Below are positions 1 to 11,773 of a DNA stretch of 64,000 nt, piece after piece (position 1 is the first letter of the stretch; every line of letters begins with the position of its first letter). The notes beneath the pieces were generated by a model. That model was not told where the DNA came from. It was given only the letters and a program-made list of their open reading frames with translations, and made no database searches. Location of the stretch: assembly GCA_902729315.2 (NCBI GenBank), contig LR746273.1, positions 2,767,001-2,831,000 of the forward strand. Direction: 5' to 3'. The stretch comes from Spirodela intermedia (taxonomy: Eukaryota; Streptophyta; Magnoliopsida; Alismatales; Araceae). Both the position numbers and the translations under genes were made by a program.

Positions 1-470
1 TCTCATGTGACCTCTCTTCTCTCTTCATCTCTTGCGAGATCTCTCCCTTTTTCTCCCTCTTTCTCAATCAATCTCCTTCTCTTTCTCTCTCTTAATTGAT
101 CTCTCTCTTTCTCTCTTGTGAGACTTTTCTCTCTCTCCATCTCACGTGAGATTTCTCTCCTCCTCTCTCTTTCTCTCCCTTTTGCGAGAGATCTCATCCC
201 TTCTCTCTCTTGTGAGAGCTCTCTCCTCCTTTCTCGTTCTCTCCCTTTTGCGAGAGATCTCATCCTTTGTATCTCTCATGAGAGCTCTCTCTCCTCCTCT
301 CTCTTTCTCTCCTTTTCGCGAGAGATCTTATCCATTATCTCTCTCTCATGAGAGCTCTCTCTTCTCTCACTTATCTCTATCTCTTTTCTTCCTTCTTTTT
401 ATCTACTTTACTTCCTCTATTCTTCTCACCTCACCCCTTCTATTTTATTATTTCTATTAAATATTAATAA
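1..470. repeat. CT-rich minisatellite, ~66-bp units
   Basis: Strongly pyrimidine-biased sequence. A unit containing GCGAGAGATCT recurs at about 184, 250 and 318 (spacing 66 and 68 bp), with the partly palindromic block TGAGAGCTCTCTC between copies. Open frames on both strands here (Arg/Glu-rich on -, Leu/Ser-rich on +) are by-products of the low-complexity sequence. The repeat may extend left of the window. Confidence 0.8.
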
Positions 471-1130
471 AAATACAAAAATTACTTTGTATATAAATTA
501 AATTAAATTTCATGATGGATTAATTAATCTTCTTGTGTTCAACCTGAGACTTACTCCTATACTAATATTTTATAAGTCTTAGTTATAAATGTTATTAGAT
601 AGTATGTATTTAAACATAATGACAAGTGCACACCAGTGGACCCTAATATGCCCTCCTAAACAAGCCAAACATTTTGGGACTTAACAGTCACATGTTGCTA
701 GATTGTGCATAAAATTTCTCTTCACTTTAACATCCAATGAATGTTTTCAGTACTATATGAATATTAAATCTTGGAACTTCATAATTTGAGTGATATTACC
801 TTAATTCAATCCATGCTTGTATATAATTCATAATAGATTAGAACACATTAGTTATAATATGATACTTAATCTATATTTCGAAATAACTTTCAAATGAATG
901 ATTTCATCATCAAGTTGATGAAGTTAACTTCATAATTTTATTCTATGTGAAGATAACAAAATTATCCTTCCACATCATCAAAATAATTTAAGCACTTAAA
1001 CCCAATAGAAAGTTTCAATAGATACATACTTTCTAGAGGTGTAAATATATAATGGCGAGCTAATTACTTGCCATCAAATTAAATCCTAATAGTCTTGAAC
1101 TAATTACTTTTGGAAGAGTTTTAAAAAGTG
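471..1130. other. AT-rich intergenic sequence
   Basis: No open frame of note, no splice-consistent exons and no recognised repeat. I see nothing here beyond AT-rich background. Confidence 0.6.
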
Positions 1131-2299
1131 TTACCTAGTCTCTTGAGATTTTTGATAATTTTTTTAAAAACAAGTTTTATATCATTACAATTTGTGAACT
1201 CCATTTCATGAATTTATTCAATGTTTTGTAATATTTGAAATCTAAAACCTATATCTCAACACTAAATAAGATATTGTTGGGTTTAGCTATGCTCAGTATG
1301 GTCTTTACAAATTAATTAGTATAAGATAAACATTTTAAAGCATTAGACAGCTTGGTCCTCTTTAGCCATGCTCAGCTTGGTAAATATCCCTATAGATTTC
1401 ATTTCATATTAGACAAACACCATTGTTTATCATGGTTTGGTGCTCCTTGCATGATGATTTCTAACAAAAGCATTGTCTCTATATTAATATCAAGTTAAAG
1501 TAACACCAAACCAATAAAATGTTAGCTTGCATCTACCTTTAGATTGGCTACTATTATCTAACAAAAATATACAAAATATTTAAATTTTCAATTATCTTGG
1601 TATATGACTTGAGTTCATACTCAATGCTAGTGGTAGCATTTTACACAATGAGCCCTTTAAAATCAAATAAGAACAAAATTGAAACTTATCACATTAATTT
1701 GAGCTTTAACAAGAGCAGAGTTAGGTCAAATAAGAAGAAATCTTGAAATCTCGATGGAACAATAAAATGCCATATCTCCTAGAGAAAAAAAAGTTTGGAG
1801 TATTTTTAATGAGTCAAATATTTATTAAAGCATATAATAGTTGTAAAATGGTCAATCTAACTTGTTATAATAGTAGATGCAATGGTTTGTCATTGCTTGA
1901 TGGTGTTGCTTGGTGAATCAACTCTTTTTTCTTTGATAAAAATATATGAGTTCCTATACTTTTAATTGCCAACCCCAATGAGACTTTATCAAAAGTTAGT
2001 GCAACGATATTTTTTGGATTAAAACATTACCATCTTCTCTTTATGCCTACTTTATCTAAGATCAAAGCTTGAATAACTATAAAAATGAACTTTTTTCAAA
2101 CCTAGTACTAAGACATCTAGTTGGTTAATTGTTCTGTCTACTGTATTATTTTGGTTACATTCTTCCCCTAAGTTAAAGGCTCATGTGAATATAGAAATCC
2201 TTAAACATCATTTGGTAGTAATTAGCCAGGCATAATGCCTTTAATTTGGTCCTCATTTTTTATGACATTGTTTAAGGATAATCTTAATTGATTTAAGGT

Positions 2300-4235
2300 T
2301 AAGAATTATGAGAGGATATGATTGCTCCAAAATGTCATAATTGAAAAGTGTCAAAAATAAAATTTATAATGTTCATATGTCTTCCTAATGATACTAATGA
2401 GTATAGTTTAAGGAGTATTAGATTCAAACCGCAAAGAATTGTCTAAATTAAGGAGAGATGTAACTTCTAATTATGATTGAATTTTTTATGAAGAATAAGA
2501 TGAGGAGATATAAGAGAGTTGACTTACACACACTAAGGAGAATAAATGAATTGTGATTTTTTTTTGATGATTTTTTAATCACCAAGAGAAGAAAATTATG
2601 TGAGAAATAAATGATGAAATGTGAGATGATTGTGAATTCTTTAACCCTAATGTGCATAAATAAAAACTCTAATTTTCCTAGATCTTTCTATATCACCTAG
2701 GGGATCAATAAAAAGATTTTAAAAAACTAATATATTCCTAAACTACTTCCTAACCTCTCCTTATACTTCTTTACTTTAATGAATGCTCAACTTTGATGAA
2801 TCATAAGAGCAAAATAACACGGAAAGAAAATATGATCAAAAGATGGATCTAAAAATATCATAAATCTGTCCTACCTTTCTTATTCTTAGAAATATGATCA
2901 ATCTTTGATAAATCAAGAGATCCACATCAAAAGAAGCAAGAGAGGGGTATAAAGGTTGGATTCTATCTTAGGATCGACCTAGTGCCACTCTAGGGATCAA
3001 AGAATTGAATACCTGTCTACTCTTGAACCGAATCAACTCTTTCTCATCAAGATGGTCTCAAGAAGAAGATAATATAATAAAAAAAACTCATTCATTCAAA
3101 ATAAAATATAATACATAATGAAAGAAAAAATATGAAATATGTCTTTTGTATGCCATTTGGAGTATTCAAATGAATCCCTCCTTGGGGTTCCTAGATTGGC
3201 TCAATGAGTGAAGTTTGTGGAGATCTCCTCTTCTCCCTCTTGGGTAACCCCTCTCCTATGAACATAATGCCCTTCTCTCTCCTCTAGGTGGCTTTTATTC
3301 TCCCCTTGCTTGTGCCCATTCTCAACCCTTGAATCATGGGGAATAGTGCACAGCCTTTGGATTATATTTCTTTCTCCAAGGGCAGCCCAAGGAAGGTGGG
3401 TGGTGCCTAGGGTATCCTCTTAGCTTCCTTCACCTTAGGACCTATCTCAGCCCTTGTATTGAGCTGATTGAGGGGCTGAGATAGTCTCAAAGGTTGTCTA
3501 ATGAGGGAGAGGGGCTTGACTGATGAGAAGGTGCCACATACCCCTCCCTCTAATTAAGGAAGAAATAAATTGCCCTCTCTCCTTCTTATTGGGCCTCCTC
3601 CTTAATTAATGTGGGCTGTTCAGCTGGCCTATGGGCCTGATATTACCTGAAACATAATACTAAAATAAAACCTATTACCCCTTAAATGAATAAATATAAT
3701 AAATTAGACATAAGAGGAAAGTCAACATGGTAAATCTAGACTCATTTATACATGAGTTGACTTAGGGTTTAATTGATACATAATAAATCATAAAAATCAT
3801 ATGTATATGTTTTATAATTTAAATATTTACGAATCAAAGCACTGATATTAATTTGGATTTAATCGATTTTTTTGGGAAAATAAAAAACCTTTAGAATATT
3901 CATTTAAACTTGAAATAAATCTTAGAATACTAAAAAAGCTCCAAAAAGTCTCTAAAAAACAGGAAATATACTTTGATCATATTAAATCATCATAAAATAT
4001 TTAAATAATAATAATATACATATTTTTTTTTGTAATTGTTATTCAAGTAAAACATATAAATAAATAAATAGACATGCTATAGAAAATATGAAAAAATTAT
4101 AAATTATACATGTATTTAGAATATTGATCATAAATTATGATTCACCTATTTTATGTATCTGTCATTTTGTATCAAGTTAAATACTATTTGTCTAAATTAT
4201 GCCATAGTTAACATGTAGAATTTGCATGTTATCAT
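2300..4235. other. ~1.9-kb insertion in duplicated flank
   Basis: Copy B passes directly from ACCTTAATTGAATTAA (about 8084) to AACTTGGCATTG (about 8133). In copy A the equivalent points are about 2284 and 4252. The extra sequence is AT-rich with a G+C-richer centre (about 3200-3650) and has no usable coding frame. Its size and clean placement suggest an old transposable-element insertion, but I could not find convincing terminal repeats or a target-site duplication, so the class is open. Confidence 0.45.
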
Positions 4236-4886
4236 GTATAAAACTCTAAACTTGGCATTGTAAGAGAGGTATCATCCTTTCCTCAGATAATCATCATTAG
4301 GGTCTATAACCTAAAGTGGAAAACCAAGTCACTTCAATTACATTATTTGAGATGATCTATTGGGTGTTTTTCACCATTATTTGTTTCAAATTTTTGGAAT
4401 TCGTGCTTTAGTTTCTTTTACTAGACTCTACCTTAGTTTTCTCTGCTATCCCTTTTTTTTGAATGAAAAGCTGCACCATTGCAGCAAAAGAAGAGTGGAG
4501 ATAAACTTGTTTTTAATGCTCGAGAGTACTTGACAGTTCTGAGAGAACGTTTGGCAAAGATGCCCTTCACCATCCCATTTCCTTCACAATTCTTGGAACC
4601 ACATTGACGCTAATACCCTGCATCCCTTTTCATGGCTTAAAACTGTTCCAACTGATGAATACGCATATCATCAAACTCGGCATAGATCTTCTTTAGAGGA
4701 AGCATCGGCTGGCTTAAATCTTTGGTCGATATTTTTCCCTATGCAAATGGTCTGAGGGTGCATGATGCCTTCTATGATCCCTTCCGCTTGACAAATGGGG
4801 AAAAAGAAGGTGCAGTGAGGGACGAACAGAGTTGCTTGTATAATTGACCTATTGGTTAATTCGAATGGGCTTAGAACGGTGTCTCT

Positions 4887-4890
<4 letters not shown>

Positions 4891-4980
<90 letters not shown>
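4891..4980 (+). repeat. (AG)45 microsatellite
   Basis: Ninety bases of uninterrupted AG dinucleotide, located in copy A where copy B has a few hundred bases of non-repetitive promoter sequence. Confidence 0.97.
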
Positions 4981-4981
<1 letters not shown>

Positions 4982-5242
4982 ATATTTTTTTCTCATTTAT
5001 GGCGGTGGGGTGCCCCTCATGAAACTAGTATTAATCCCCCACCTTTCTGCGCATCTTCTAACGCATAACAATGGCTCCAACTGTCAGGATTTCCCGCGTT
5101 GCCGTGGTTTCCACGGGGACACGGGGAGAGGGCGGGGTGGGGTTGCTGGTGCGGGGTGGTGGGCTCCTTCACTGTTACCTTCAATTTATGTTTCATTATG
5201 GCAGGCGTTGGGTCACTTCAGTGGCTTCTTCCGGTAGTTCCA

Positions 5243-5374
5243 ATGGCTTTCGGCAGCCGTCGTCTCCGCCTGGGTCGATTTTTACGGGGACGGCGTCGGG
5301 GGAGAAGGAAGAAAAAGCAAAAATGGATCTTTTTCAAACATAGACATGTTTCGTACTGGTTTCATTTTACTTAG
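5243..5374 (+). pseudogene. 5' stub of BURP/PG1-beta gene
   Basis: The sequence 5' of and including this ATG aligns with the start of the intact gene at 9857: both have CTTCTTCCGGT shortly before an ATG followed by a TTTCGGC..CCGTC block. The alignment fades within about 60 bp, where the Leu-rich signal peptide of the intact gene should continue. Here the frame reads Arg/Lys-rich residues and stops after 43 codons. No FxxY repeat or BURP domain follows. I read it as the 5' end of a duplicated gene whose body was never copied or was lost. Confidence 0.6.
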
Positions 5375-6640
5375 GTTGGCTAAGTACAAATGGATGTTAC
5401 CTGTCTATCATTTATTTATTTTTACTTAAATATAGAGAACACAATAAGTTATCATCAAACTTTGTTTTTTCCTCATATAATCTACTTGAACTCACTGCAA
5501 TTACTTGATTTGGTTTAGTTTGAATTCAGTAAATAAATATTAAATTTGGCATCTCTTAATACAACAATTAAGAGACGATCAATCTTCTTGGTCAATAATT
5601 TTCCACTTTTCATCATACAAAATGAATTATTTTCTATCCTTAAGAAATAATCAGGTTAGAGATTTTCTCCAATAATATCTAGAGCATTTGTTGTTTTTAT
5701 ATATTAATTCCACTATAATTATTAAATTAAAATGCTAGTTTTGGGAGTTGAAATAACTTTTGATATAGATGTATAATAAACAAAAGAATGATACTAATTT
5801 TTTTAATACTAATTACATATTAATGAGAGTTGAAGCAACCTTTGAACATATTTATACTAATTGTTTTATCCTAATTTTTCACTTGAAAACTAATACCAAT
5901 TATGATGTTAGAAATGTGTTGTATGTTGGAAAGCAATGTTGGATATGAGTGAATCTGTTCATGGTTGCATGTAATTTATGATTTTGTGAATGTTGGTCAG
6001 AAATTTTCAACCTTTGTTTTTCACAAAAAATAGATAAACATTTTTGAAATGGCAATCATTTAGGTTACTAAATTCTCATCGTATGATGGAAAGTAGTTGT
6101 ACAACCAAATTTCATTCATTATATAGTTTGTCCGATGCACTCAACCTTCATTCAATGATATGTTAGAAAAATGTTCTTTTTAATTAAGCTATGATGTAGA
6201 GATTGACATCCTCTAGACTTTCAAATTTGAGTATGAGTTGTCTTAATTATGTTTTTCCTTTTCTCTGAATGGTCAACAATTAATTTCAAATTTTCCTGGT
6301 TTCTAAAGTTCAAAGGATGAATTTTCATCATTTATTAGCCTTATTTGAGAAGGAAGTTCTGAATGCTTTTTGAGCAATCATGTTAAGCATTTTAATCTTA
6401 ACTAAGCGTACAAATGTGTTGACTAGTAAGGTGGTATCTTATTCTTTACTCATTTGAGGTTCTAGGATAGTCATAAATCTTAAGGTCATGTGGCTTTGTT
6501 TGTGTTATATCGCTACTGTGTAGATTTCCACCTAATATTATCTCAAGATGAATTTGTGCAAATGATAATATACGAAGGTTTTAAGCTTCCCTTTTAGTTA
6601 CTATACTTTGTTTCTCAGTTCAGAACAAAAAAACTGTCAA
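5375..6640. other. AT-rich intergenic sequence
   Basis: No coding frame, RNA gene or clear repeat seen between the two copies of the duplicated flank. Confidence 0.55.
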
Positions 6641-9600
6641 AGGTTCAAAAAATCTTCTCTAAGCTCTTAGGATTATTCATAATTTTTTAAAAGCAAGTGA
6701 GGTGTATCATAACAACTTGTGAAGTCCATTCATAAGAAATTTGGAATTTATTCGAAATTTCTTTTCAATATTTGAAATATCACATATGACTGTCTTTAGC
6801 TATGCTCAACTTTAGTATTTCAATCATGATTAACTTTAAAAAAACTAGCTTAATAGCTTGGATGAATATCACTATTATGGCTTATCCAGTAATTGTATTT
6901 TGTGCATGAAATAGATTTTAAAAAAATGCAGTTCCTATAAGGCTGATAATATTAATTTAGTTACCAAGAATTGGTAAGTTGTATAGAGTTTCTATACTAA
7001 TTTTTTGTCCCAACGATGCTTTCAAAGGAAAAAATAAGAGAGTAGAGAGAGAGAGAGAGAGTAACTCCTTATAAATTGCCTTATAGATTTTGATTTCATA
7101 TTATACAGATATGGTGGGTTAACTCTCTTATTGAATAGAGGAGAACCATAATTTATCTTTATTTGATCCTCCTTTCTTGATGCATTATTTCAAGAAAAGT
7201 GTCTATATGTTATGCCAATAACAAGTTAAAGTAACTCCAAAGCACAAAAATATTAGTTGATATCTAACTTTAGATTCAATAATATTAGCTAGCAAAATAT
7301 AACTAATACTTTAGTGCTTTAGTACACAATACTATTCAGTTATTCTTCTACCTAGCTTGAGTACACAATACTAAATTTTAGAAGTAGTATTTTCCACCAT
7401 GAGCCCCTTAAAATCAAATAAAGAACAAAAGTAAGACCTTTTCACTTTGATTTTGCAAGTAGACCTTAGACCTACAGAAGGTGAAATCTTTAAAGTCACA
7501 TAGCAATAAATTTGCTATTGATGCCATAGAAAAATAATGTAGAATCCTGTCTAAAGAGTCACCAGTGAATGTTCTGGGTAATTCTAATGCATCAGATCTA
7601 TATTTATCAAACCATAGAATAGTTGGAAAAATTTCAATTTAACCATTCTAATGGTAGACCCAAGGTTTTGTGATTAGTTGGTGGTTTTGCTTTGGATTCA
7701 ACTTTATTCTCTTTCATAGAATAATATATGAGTTCCTATGCTTTGAATTCCTGATCGTTGTTAGGCTTTGTCAAATGTTAGTATCATATACTATCCATAT
7801 GTATCTTTATTCATGACACAAAGTATTTTCATTACAAGAGTACAATTGTATGCTATAAAAGTGAACTCTATTGAGACCTATTACTAAGAAATCTTAGTTT
7901 AGTTAGAACGAATGGGGTCTATACAGCTTAAGGCTTAGGCTGCATGGACATCAGGAATCTTGCCACAACTTATAGGCTCATATGAAACTAGAGACTCTAA
8001 AAAATCCTTTTGGTAGTTGCTAGCCAGCCATAGTCTTAAAAATTGGCCGTCGTAGTTGTCTGTTTTGATGTTGGCCCAGGATAACCTTAATTGAATTAAC
8101 ATTGTACAAGCACTACGTCAAACTCATAACTTGGCATTGTGGGAGGGTATAATTTTCCTCACAGAATCATCATCAATGTCTCATAACTTTGAACTGACAA
8201 CAAAGTCACTTGATTGTGTTATTTAAATCGGAGTCTCTTAAGCCATTATTTCCATTAGTTATTTTGGAGTTAAAATCGGAATTTAGTGCTTTTCTTTCTT
8301 TTGCTAGACCTTCTACCTTATTTTTCTGTACTATCCTTAATTATCCTCCTCTTTGGATGTAACTAAAGCTGTACCACGGTGGTCCGATTTAAAGACACGT
8401 AACCCAATCCTGGGAAGGCTAATGAAGAAATGAAGATAGGTCGTTTTTAATATTCGAGAGCACTTAACAGTTCTGAGATAGGGTTCGGGATTGGAGTTCC
8501 CCTTTCCTTCCTCACACACCTTGGAACCAGATTATCGCCCATGCCCTACGACCCCTTTCATATCCCACGACTACTCAACTAATGAATAGGCACGTCATAT
8601 CATCAAACTCTGTCAGAGATCTTCTTCTTTAGATGAGGCATATAAGGATTCTAATCTTTTGGTTGATATTATTTCTTACCTCATTAAATACTGTTTTTTA
8701 CATCATTTTATCTTCATTTGCCATTGACGGGACTGATTTGATCTCATACGTCTTCATAATAGAAGTTCTGAATGGTTTCGTGAAGGATTATGGTCAGATC
8801 TCGCATGACTTTGAGCTGATTTCATGCTTTTTGTTTCGTCATGCATCATAACCTTCTTCTTTGTAGAAATCTTACGAAGAACTTGAAATCCATATCAATT
8901 TTGGTGGCCATCTATGTTATAGTTGCCACTTTTATACCATTACTTTAGTAGATTCTCCCCGCCCTAGACCTTGCTACTTTCATTCCGTCGAGAGGACAGG
9001 CTACATCCAACCCCGTGAAGAGAGGCGCACAGAAAATGCCGGGTAGAGTTGGATAGATACGGAGATGGAGAGAGTGAGAGTGAGAGAGTACCACAGTTCT
9101 GACGCCTGCTCTAATCTATAAAATGAGGAAAAGGAGATAATACGTCGAATCCAGATAAACGAATGCATTGGGCGGATCTTGTTGCCTTTAGAATTGACCG
9201 ATCGGTTGATTAAAATAGGCTTATGAATTGACCCATTGGTTGACCTAATGGCTTTACAACGGACAGCTGTACGAGTCATTCCGTCATCAAGCTGCCAGTC
9301 CAAACTTAGAGTTTTTGCACTGGGGCGTAGCCCTTCTTTTAGGTTCACCGAGAATTGGACCACAGAAGCACTGACGCAAGAACAACGTGTGGACACTGCA
9401 GCTGTCCTCAGCTTTCTGGCCCTGGGGACCGCCCATGGACTCGCTCTGGAATGCTGCCACGACTGAAACTCGAAGGGCCCCACCACTTCTCCCGACACCC
9501 TTGGAAAGCTGGCTCCCCACTGGCGTTGCCCGACTTCTGTGCTTACCCTTTCACGGGATGTGAGGAATGAAGGACACATGTTCGGTTGATAAACAGAATT

Positions 9601-9759
9601 ATATGTTACGGAGAGAAAGAGCATCTTTTACTTCTCATATTTATGGCAGTGGGGAGCCCTCATGAGGTTGGTACGAAGGCCCCAGTCTACTGCGGATCTT
9701 TTGTCGGAGAACAGTAGGTTCCGGAGTCAGGATTTTCCCTCGCCGCCGTTGTTTCTACC

Positions 9760-9777
9760 GGGGGGGGGGGGGGGGGG
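9760..9777 (+). promoter_or_regulatory. G18 homopolymer near BURP promoter
   Basis: Eighteen consecutive G residues 19 bp upstream of the TATA-like element and about 80 bp upstream of the start codon. Copy A has an interrupted G-rich segment at the same place (about 5120-5165). Length may be polymorphic or mis-assembled. Such a tract could form a quadruplex, which is inference. Confidence 0.8.
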
Positions 9778-9795
9778 TTCCTCTGCTCTTCCTGC

Positions 9796-9802
9796 TATAT
9801 AT
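9796..9802 (+). promoter_or_regulatory. TATA-like element of BURP gene
   Basis: TATATAT 55 bp upstream of the ATG at 9857, implying a 5' leader of only about 25-30 nt if used. The corresponding place in copy A reads AATTTATG, so the element has decayed there. Confidence 0.5.
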
Positions 9803-9856
9803 GTTTCATCGTAGCAGCCGATTGGGTCGCTTCACTGGCTTCTTCCGGTTGTACAA

Positions 9857-11773
9857 ATGGATTTCGGCTGCCGTCCTCTCCTCCTGGGTCTTCTTCTTCT
9901 TCTTCCTCTTCTGGGGTGCTCTGCGGTCGGAGCCGATAGCCCCTTCTCCCCCAGAGCAAGCTTGATCCGGCAGTGGAGGCGGCTCTTCGGGTCCGAGCAG
10001 ATGCCCAGCATCCTCCTGGACAAGGCCTCCCCGCTGAACGCCACCCAGGTAGCCGTCTTCTCCCGCTACATTGTCGACGGCACCCTCCCCAGCCACCTCC
10101 GCGCCTTCTGCTCCGCCGCCAAGCTCCTATGTGACGTCAAGACACCGGCCAACGTCACCAGCGACGTCTCTGGCGACGCTGATTTCGAGAGCTACAGCAA
10201 CAAGGACTTCCGGCGATACCAGAAGGGCACCGTCTTCGGCAGCGACAACTTCAAGAACTACTCCGTCGACGAGAACGTCGCCCGGGACACCTTCGTCCGC
10301 TATGGCAAGGACGGTTCCGGGACCGAGCAGTTCACTAACTACGCCCTCAGCACCAACGTCGCAGGCTCCGGCTTCACCAGCTACGACGACAACAGCAACG
10401 CCGGCAGCGGGATCTTCCGGAGCTACGGCATGCAGAGTAACGTCCAAGGCCACGACTTCGCCGCCTACGGCACCGGCAGCAGCGGTGTCCTCCACACCTT
10501 CGCCTCCTACTCCGAGGACTCGAATGTCGTCAAGAACGACTTTAAGGACTACGGCAAGGACACCAACGCCATGTCTAGCACTTTCACGGGCTACTCGGGG
10601 AACTCAAACGTGAACAAAAACGAGTTTAAGGGCTACGGAAAGGACGGCAACGGCATGTCCAGCACGTTCACCAGCTACTCCAATAACTCCAACGTCGGCA
10701 CCAGTACCTTCAAGGGCTACAGCGCCGGCGGCAACGGTGGCACCGGCATGTTCCAGAGCTACGGCGAGTCGGAGAATATCGCCCGCAGCGACTTCCTCTC
10801 CTACGGCAACGATGGCAACGGCGACTTCAACCAGTTCAGCTCGTACGGCGAGCAGGCGAGCCAGTCGGACAACTCCTTCCGCTCCTACGCCAAGGGCAAC
10901 AACGCCCCATTCGAGGACTTCTCCAACTACGGCAACTCTACCACCTCCTCGAAGAACGAGTTCGTCGAGTACAATAAGGACGCCGGCGGCGTCGACCCCT
11001 TCCTCCGCTTCACAACCTACGTCGGCAACCAGACTTCCTTCAAGCAGTACTTCCGCACGCCGGGAACCTTCATCGACTACTTCAACAGCAGCCAGGCTTC
11101 GGCGGCTGCCAACGTGGAACCGGGGAAGTTCTTCCGGCGGACGAACCTCGCCGAGGGGAAGAGAATTCCCATGCCGGATATCCGCGACAAGATGCCGCCG
11201 CGTTCGTTCCTCCCTCGGGCACTCGCCGAGAGGCTGCCGTTCGGGTCAGCGCGGTTGCCGGAGCTCGTCCGCCTGCTTGGCGCCGCCGACCTGCAGGGGT
11301 CGATGGCGAAGACTGTGGCGGAGTGCGAGCGCCCGGCGGTGAAGGACGAGACGAAGAGATGCCCGACGTCGCTGGAGGCGATGGCGGAGTTCGCCGCCTC
11401 CGTGCTGGGGAAGTCGGCGGCGGTGTCGACCACGGCGAGCACCGCCGGGTGGGGGAAGACGCTGGTGGTGGGGAAGGTAGCGCCCCGCCGGGGGGGCGGA
11501 GAGACGGCGGCGGTGTCGTGCCACCAGAGCCTGTTCCCGTACCTGGTCTACTACTGCCACGCGGTACCCAGGGTGGCCGTCTACGACGTAGAGCTCAAGG
11601 AGGACGCCGGCGGCGAGGCGGTGAACCACGGGGTGGCGATATGCCACCTCGACACGACCCAGTGGAGCGCCGGGCACGCGGCGTTCGTGGCGCTGGGTCC
11701 GGCGCCGGGGAAAATCGAGGTCTGCCACTGGATCTTCGAGAACGATCTCATCTGGGTGGCCCGCGACGGGTGA
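9857..11773 (+). CDS. BURP-domain PG1-beta-like protein
   Basis: Product of 638 aa in one uninterrupted frame. It starts with a hydrophobic signal peptide (about residues 1-25, Leu-rich), so the protein should enter the secretory pathway to the cell wall. From about residue 105 to 400 it carries 23 FxxY motifs (FESY, FRRY, FKNY and so on) spaced roughly 13-16 residues, the hallmark of the non-catalytic beta subunit of polygalacturonase 1. The C-terminus is a complete BURP domain: four CH pairs at about 555, 567, 596 and 623, separated by 10, 27 and 25 residues, matching CH-X10-CH-X25-27-CH-X25-26-CH. Known role of the family: binding or modulating polygalacturonase and pectin in walls. Related genes usually have an intron after the signal-peptide exon, and none is visible here. 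The start is the first ATG and precedes the signal peptide. The gene is G+C-rich, unlike its flanks. Confidence 0.93.
   Translation: MDFGCRPLLLGLLLLLPLLGCSAVGADSPFSPRASLIRQWRRLFGSEQMPSILLDKASPLNATQVAVFSRYIVDGTLPSHLRAFCSAAKLLCDVKTPANVTSDVSGDADFESYSNKDFRRYQKGTVFGSDNFKNYSVDENVARDTFVRYGKDGSGTEQFTNYALSTNVAGSGFTSYDDNSNAGSGIFRSYGMQSNVQGHDFAAYGTGSSGVLHTFASYSEDSNVVKNDFKDYGKDTNAMSSTFTGYSGNSNVNKNEFKGYGKDGNGMSSTFTSYSNNSNVGTSTFKGYSAGGNGGTGMFQSYGESENIARSDFLSYGNDGNGDFNQFSSYGEQASQSDNSFRSYAKGNNAPFEDFSNYGNSTTSSKNEFVEYNKDAGGVDPFLRFTTYVGNQTSFKQYFRTPGTFIDYFNSSQASAAANVEPGKFFRRTNLAEGKRIPMPDIRDKMPPRSFLPRALAERLPFGSARLPELVRLLGAADLQGSMAKTVAECERPAVKDETKRCPTSLEAMAEFAASVLGKSAAVSTTASTAGWGKTLVVGKVAPRRGGGETAAVSCHQSLFPYLVYYCHAVPRVAVYDVELKEDAGGEAVNHGVAICHLDTTQWSAGHAAFVALGPAPGKIEVCHWIFENDLIWVARDG

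Larger units (their letters stand above)
1131..5345 (+). repeat. Duplicated BURP-gene 5' flank, copy A
   Basis: Collinear but diverged match to about 6650-9930. Shared landmarks include the block ending in AGCTATGCTCA (about 1286 and 6802), ATGAGCCC..TTAAAATCAAATAA (about 1650 and 7400), AACTTGGCATTGT (about 4250 and 8133) and the block running into the BURP start codon (4975-5345 against 9625-9930). Copy A is interrupted by about 1.9 kb not present in copy B. Its AG microsatellite replaces several hundred bases of copy B. Boundaries are estimated by eye. Confidence 0.7.
6650..9930 (+). repeat. Duplicated BURP-gene 5' flank, copy B
   Basis: Direct-repeat partner of 1131-5345. This copy leads into the intact BURP gene. 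It lacks the 1.9-kb insertion of copy A and carries promoter sequence (about 8870-9600) that is missing or replaced by an AG tract in copy A. A short (GA)n tract lies at about 7044-7061. Confidence 0.7.

Noticed and set aside
3-460. Open frames rich in Arg/Glu on - and Leu/Ser on +
   Set aside because: They follow directly from the CT/GA repeat and change register with the repeat units; no protein family fits.
2300-4235. Solo LTR with defined ends
   Set aside because: Candidate TG and CA ends could be picked but no matching target-site duplication was found, so it is left as an unclassified insertion.
9001-9624. 207-codon frame on the minus strand
   Set aside because: It lies in the duplicated promoter region of the BURP gene, has no recognisable domain, and the matching part of copy A is missing or not open.
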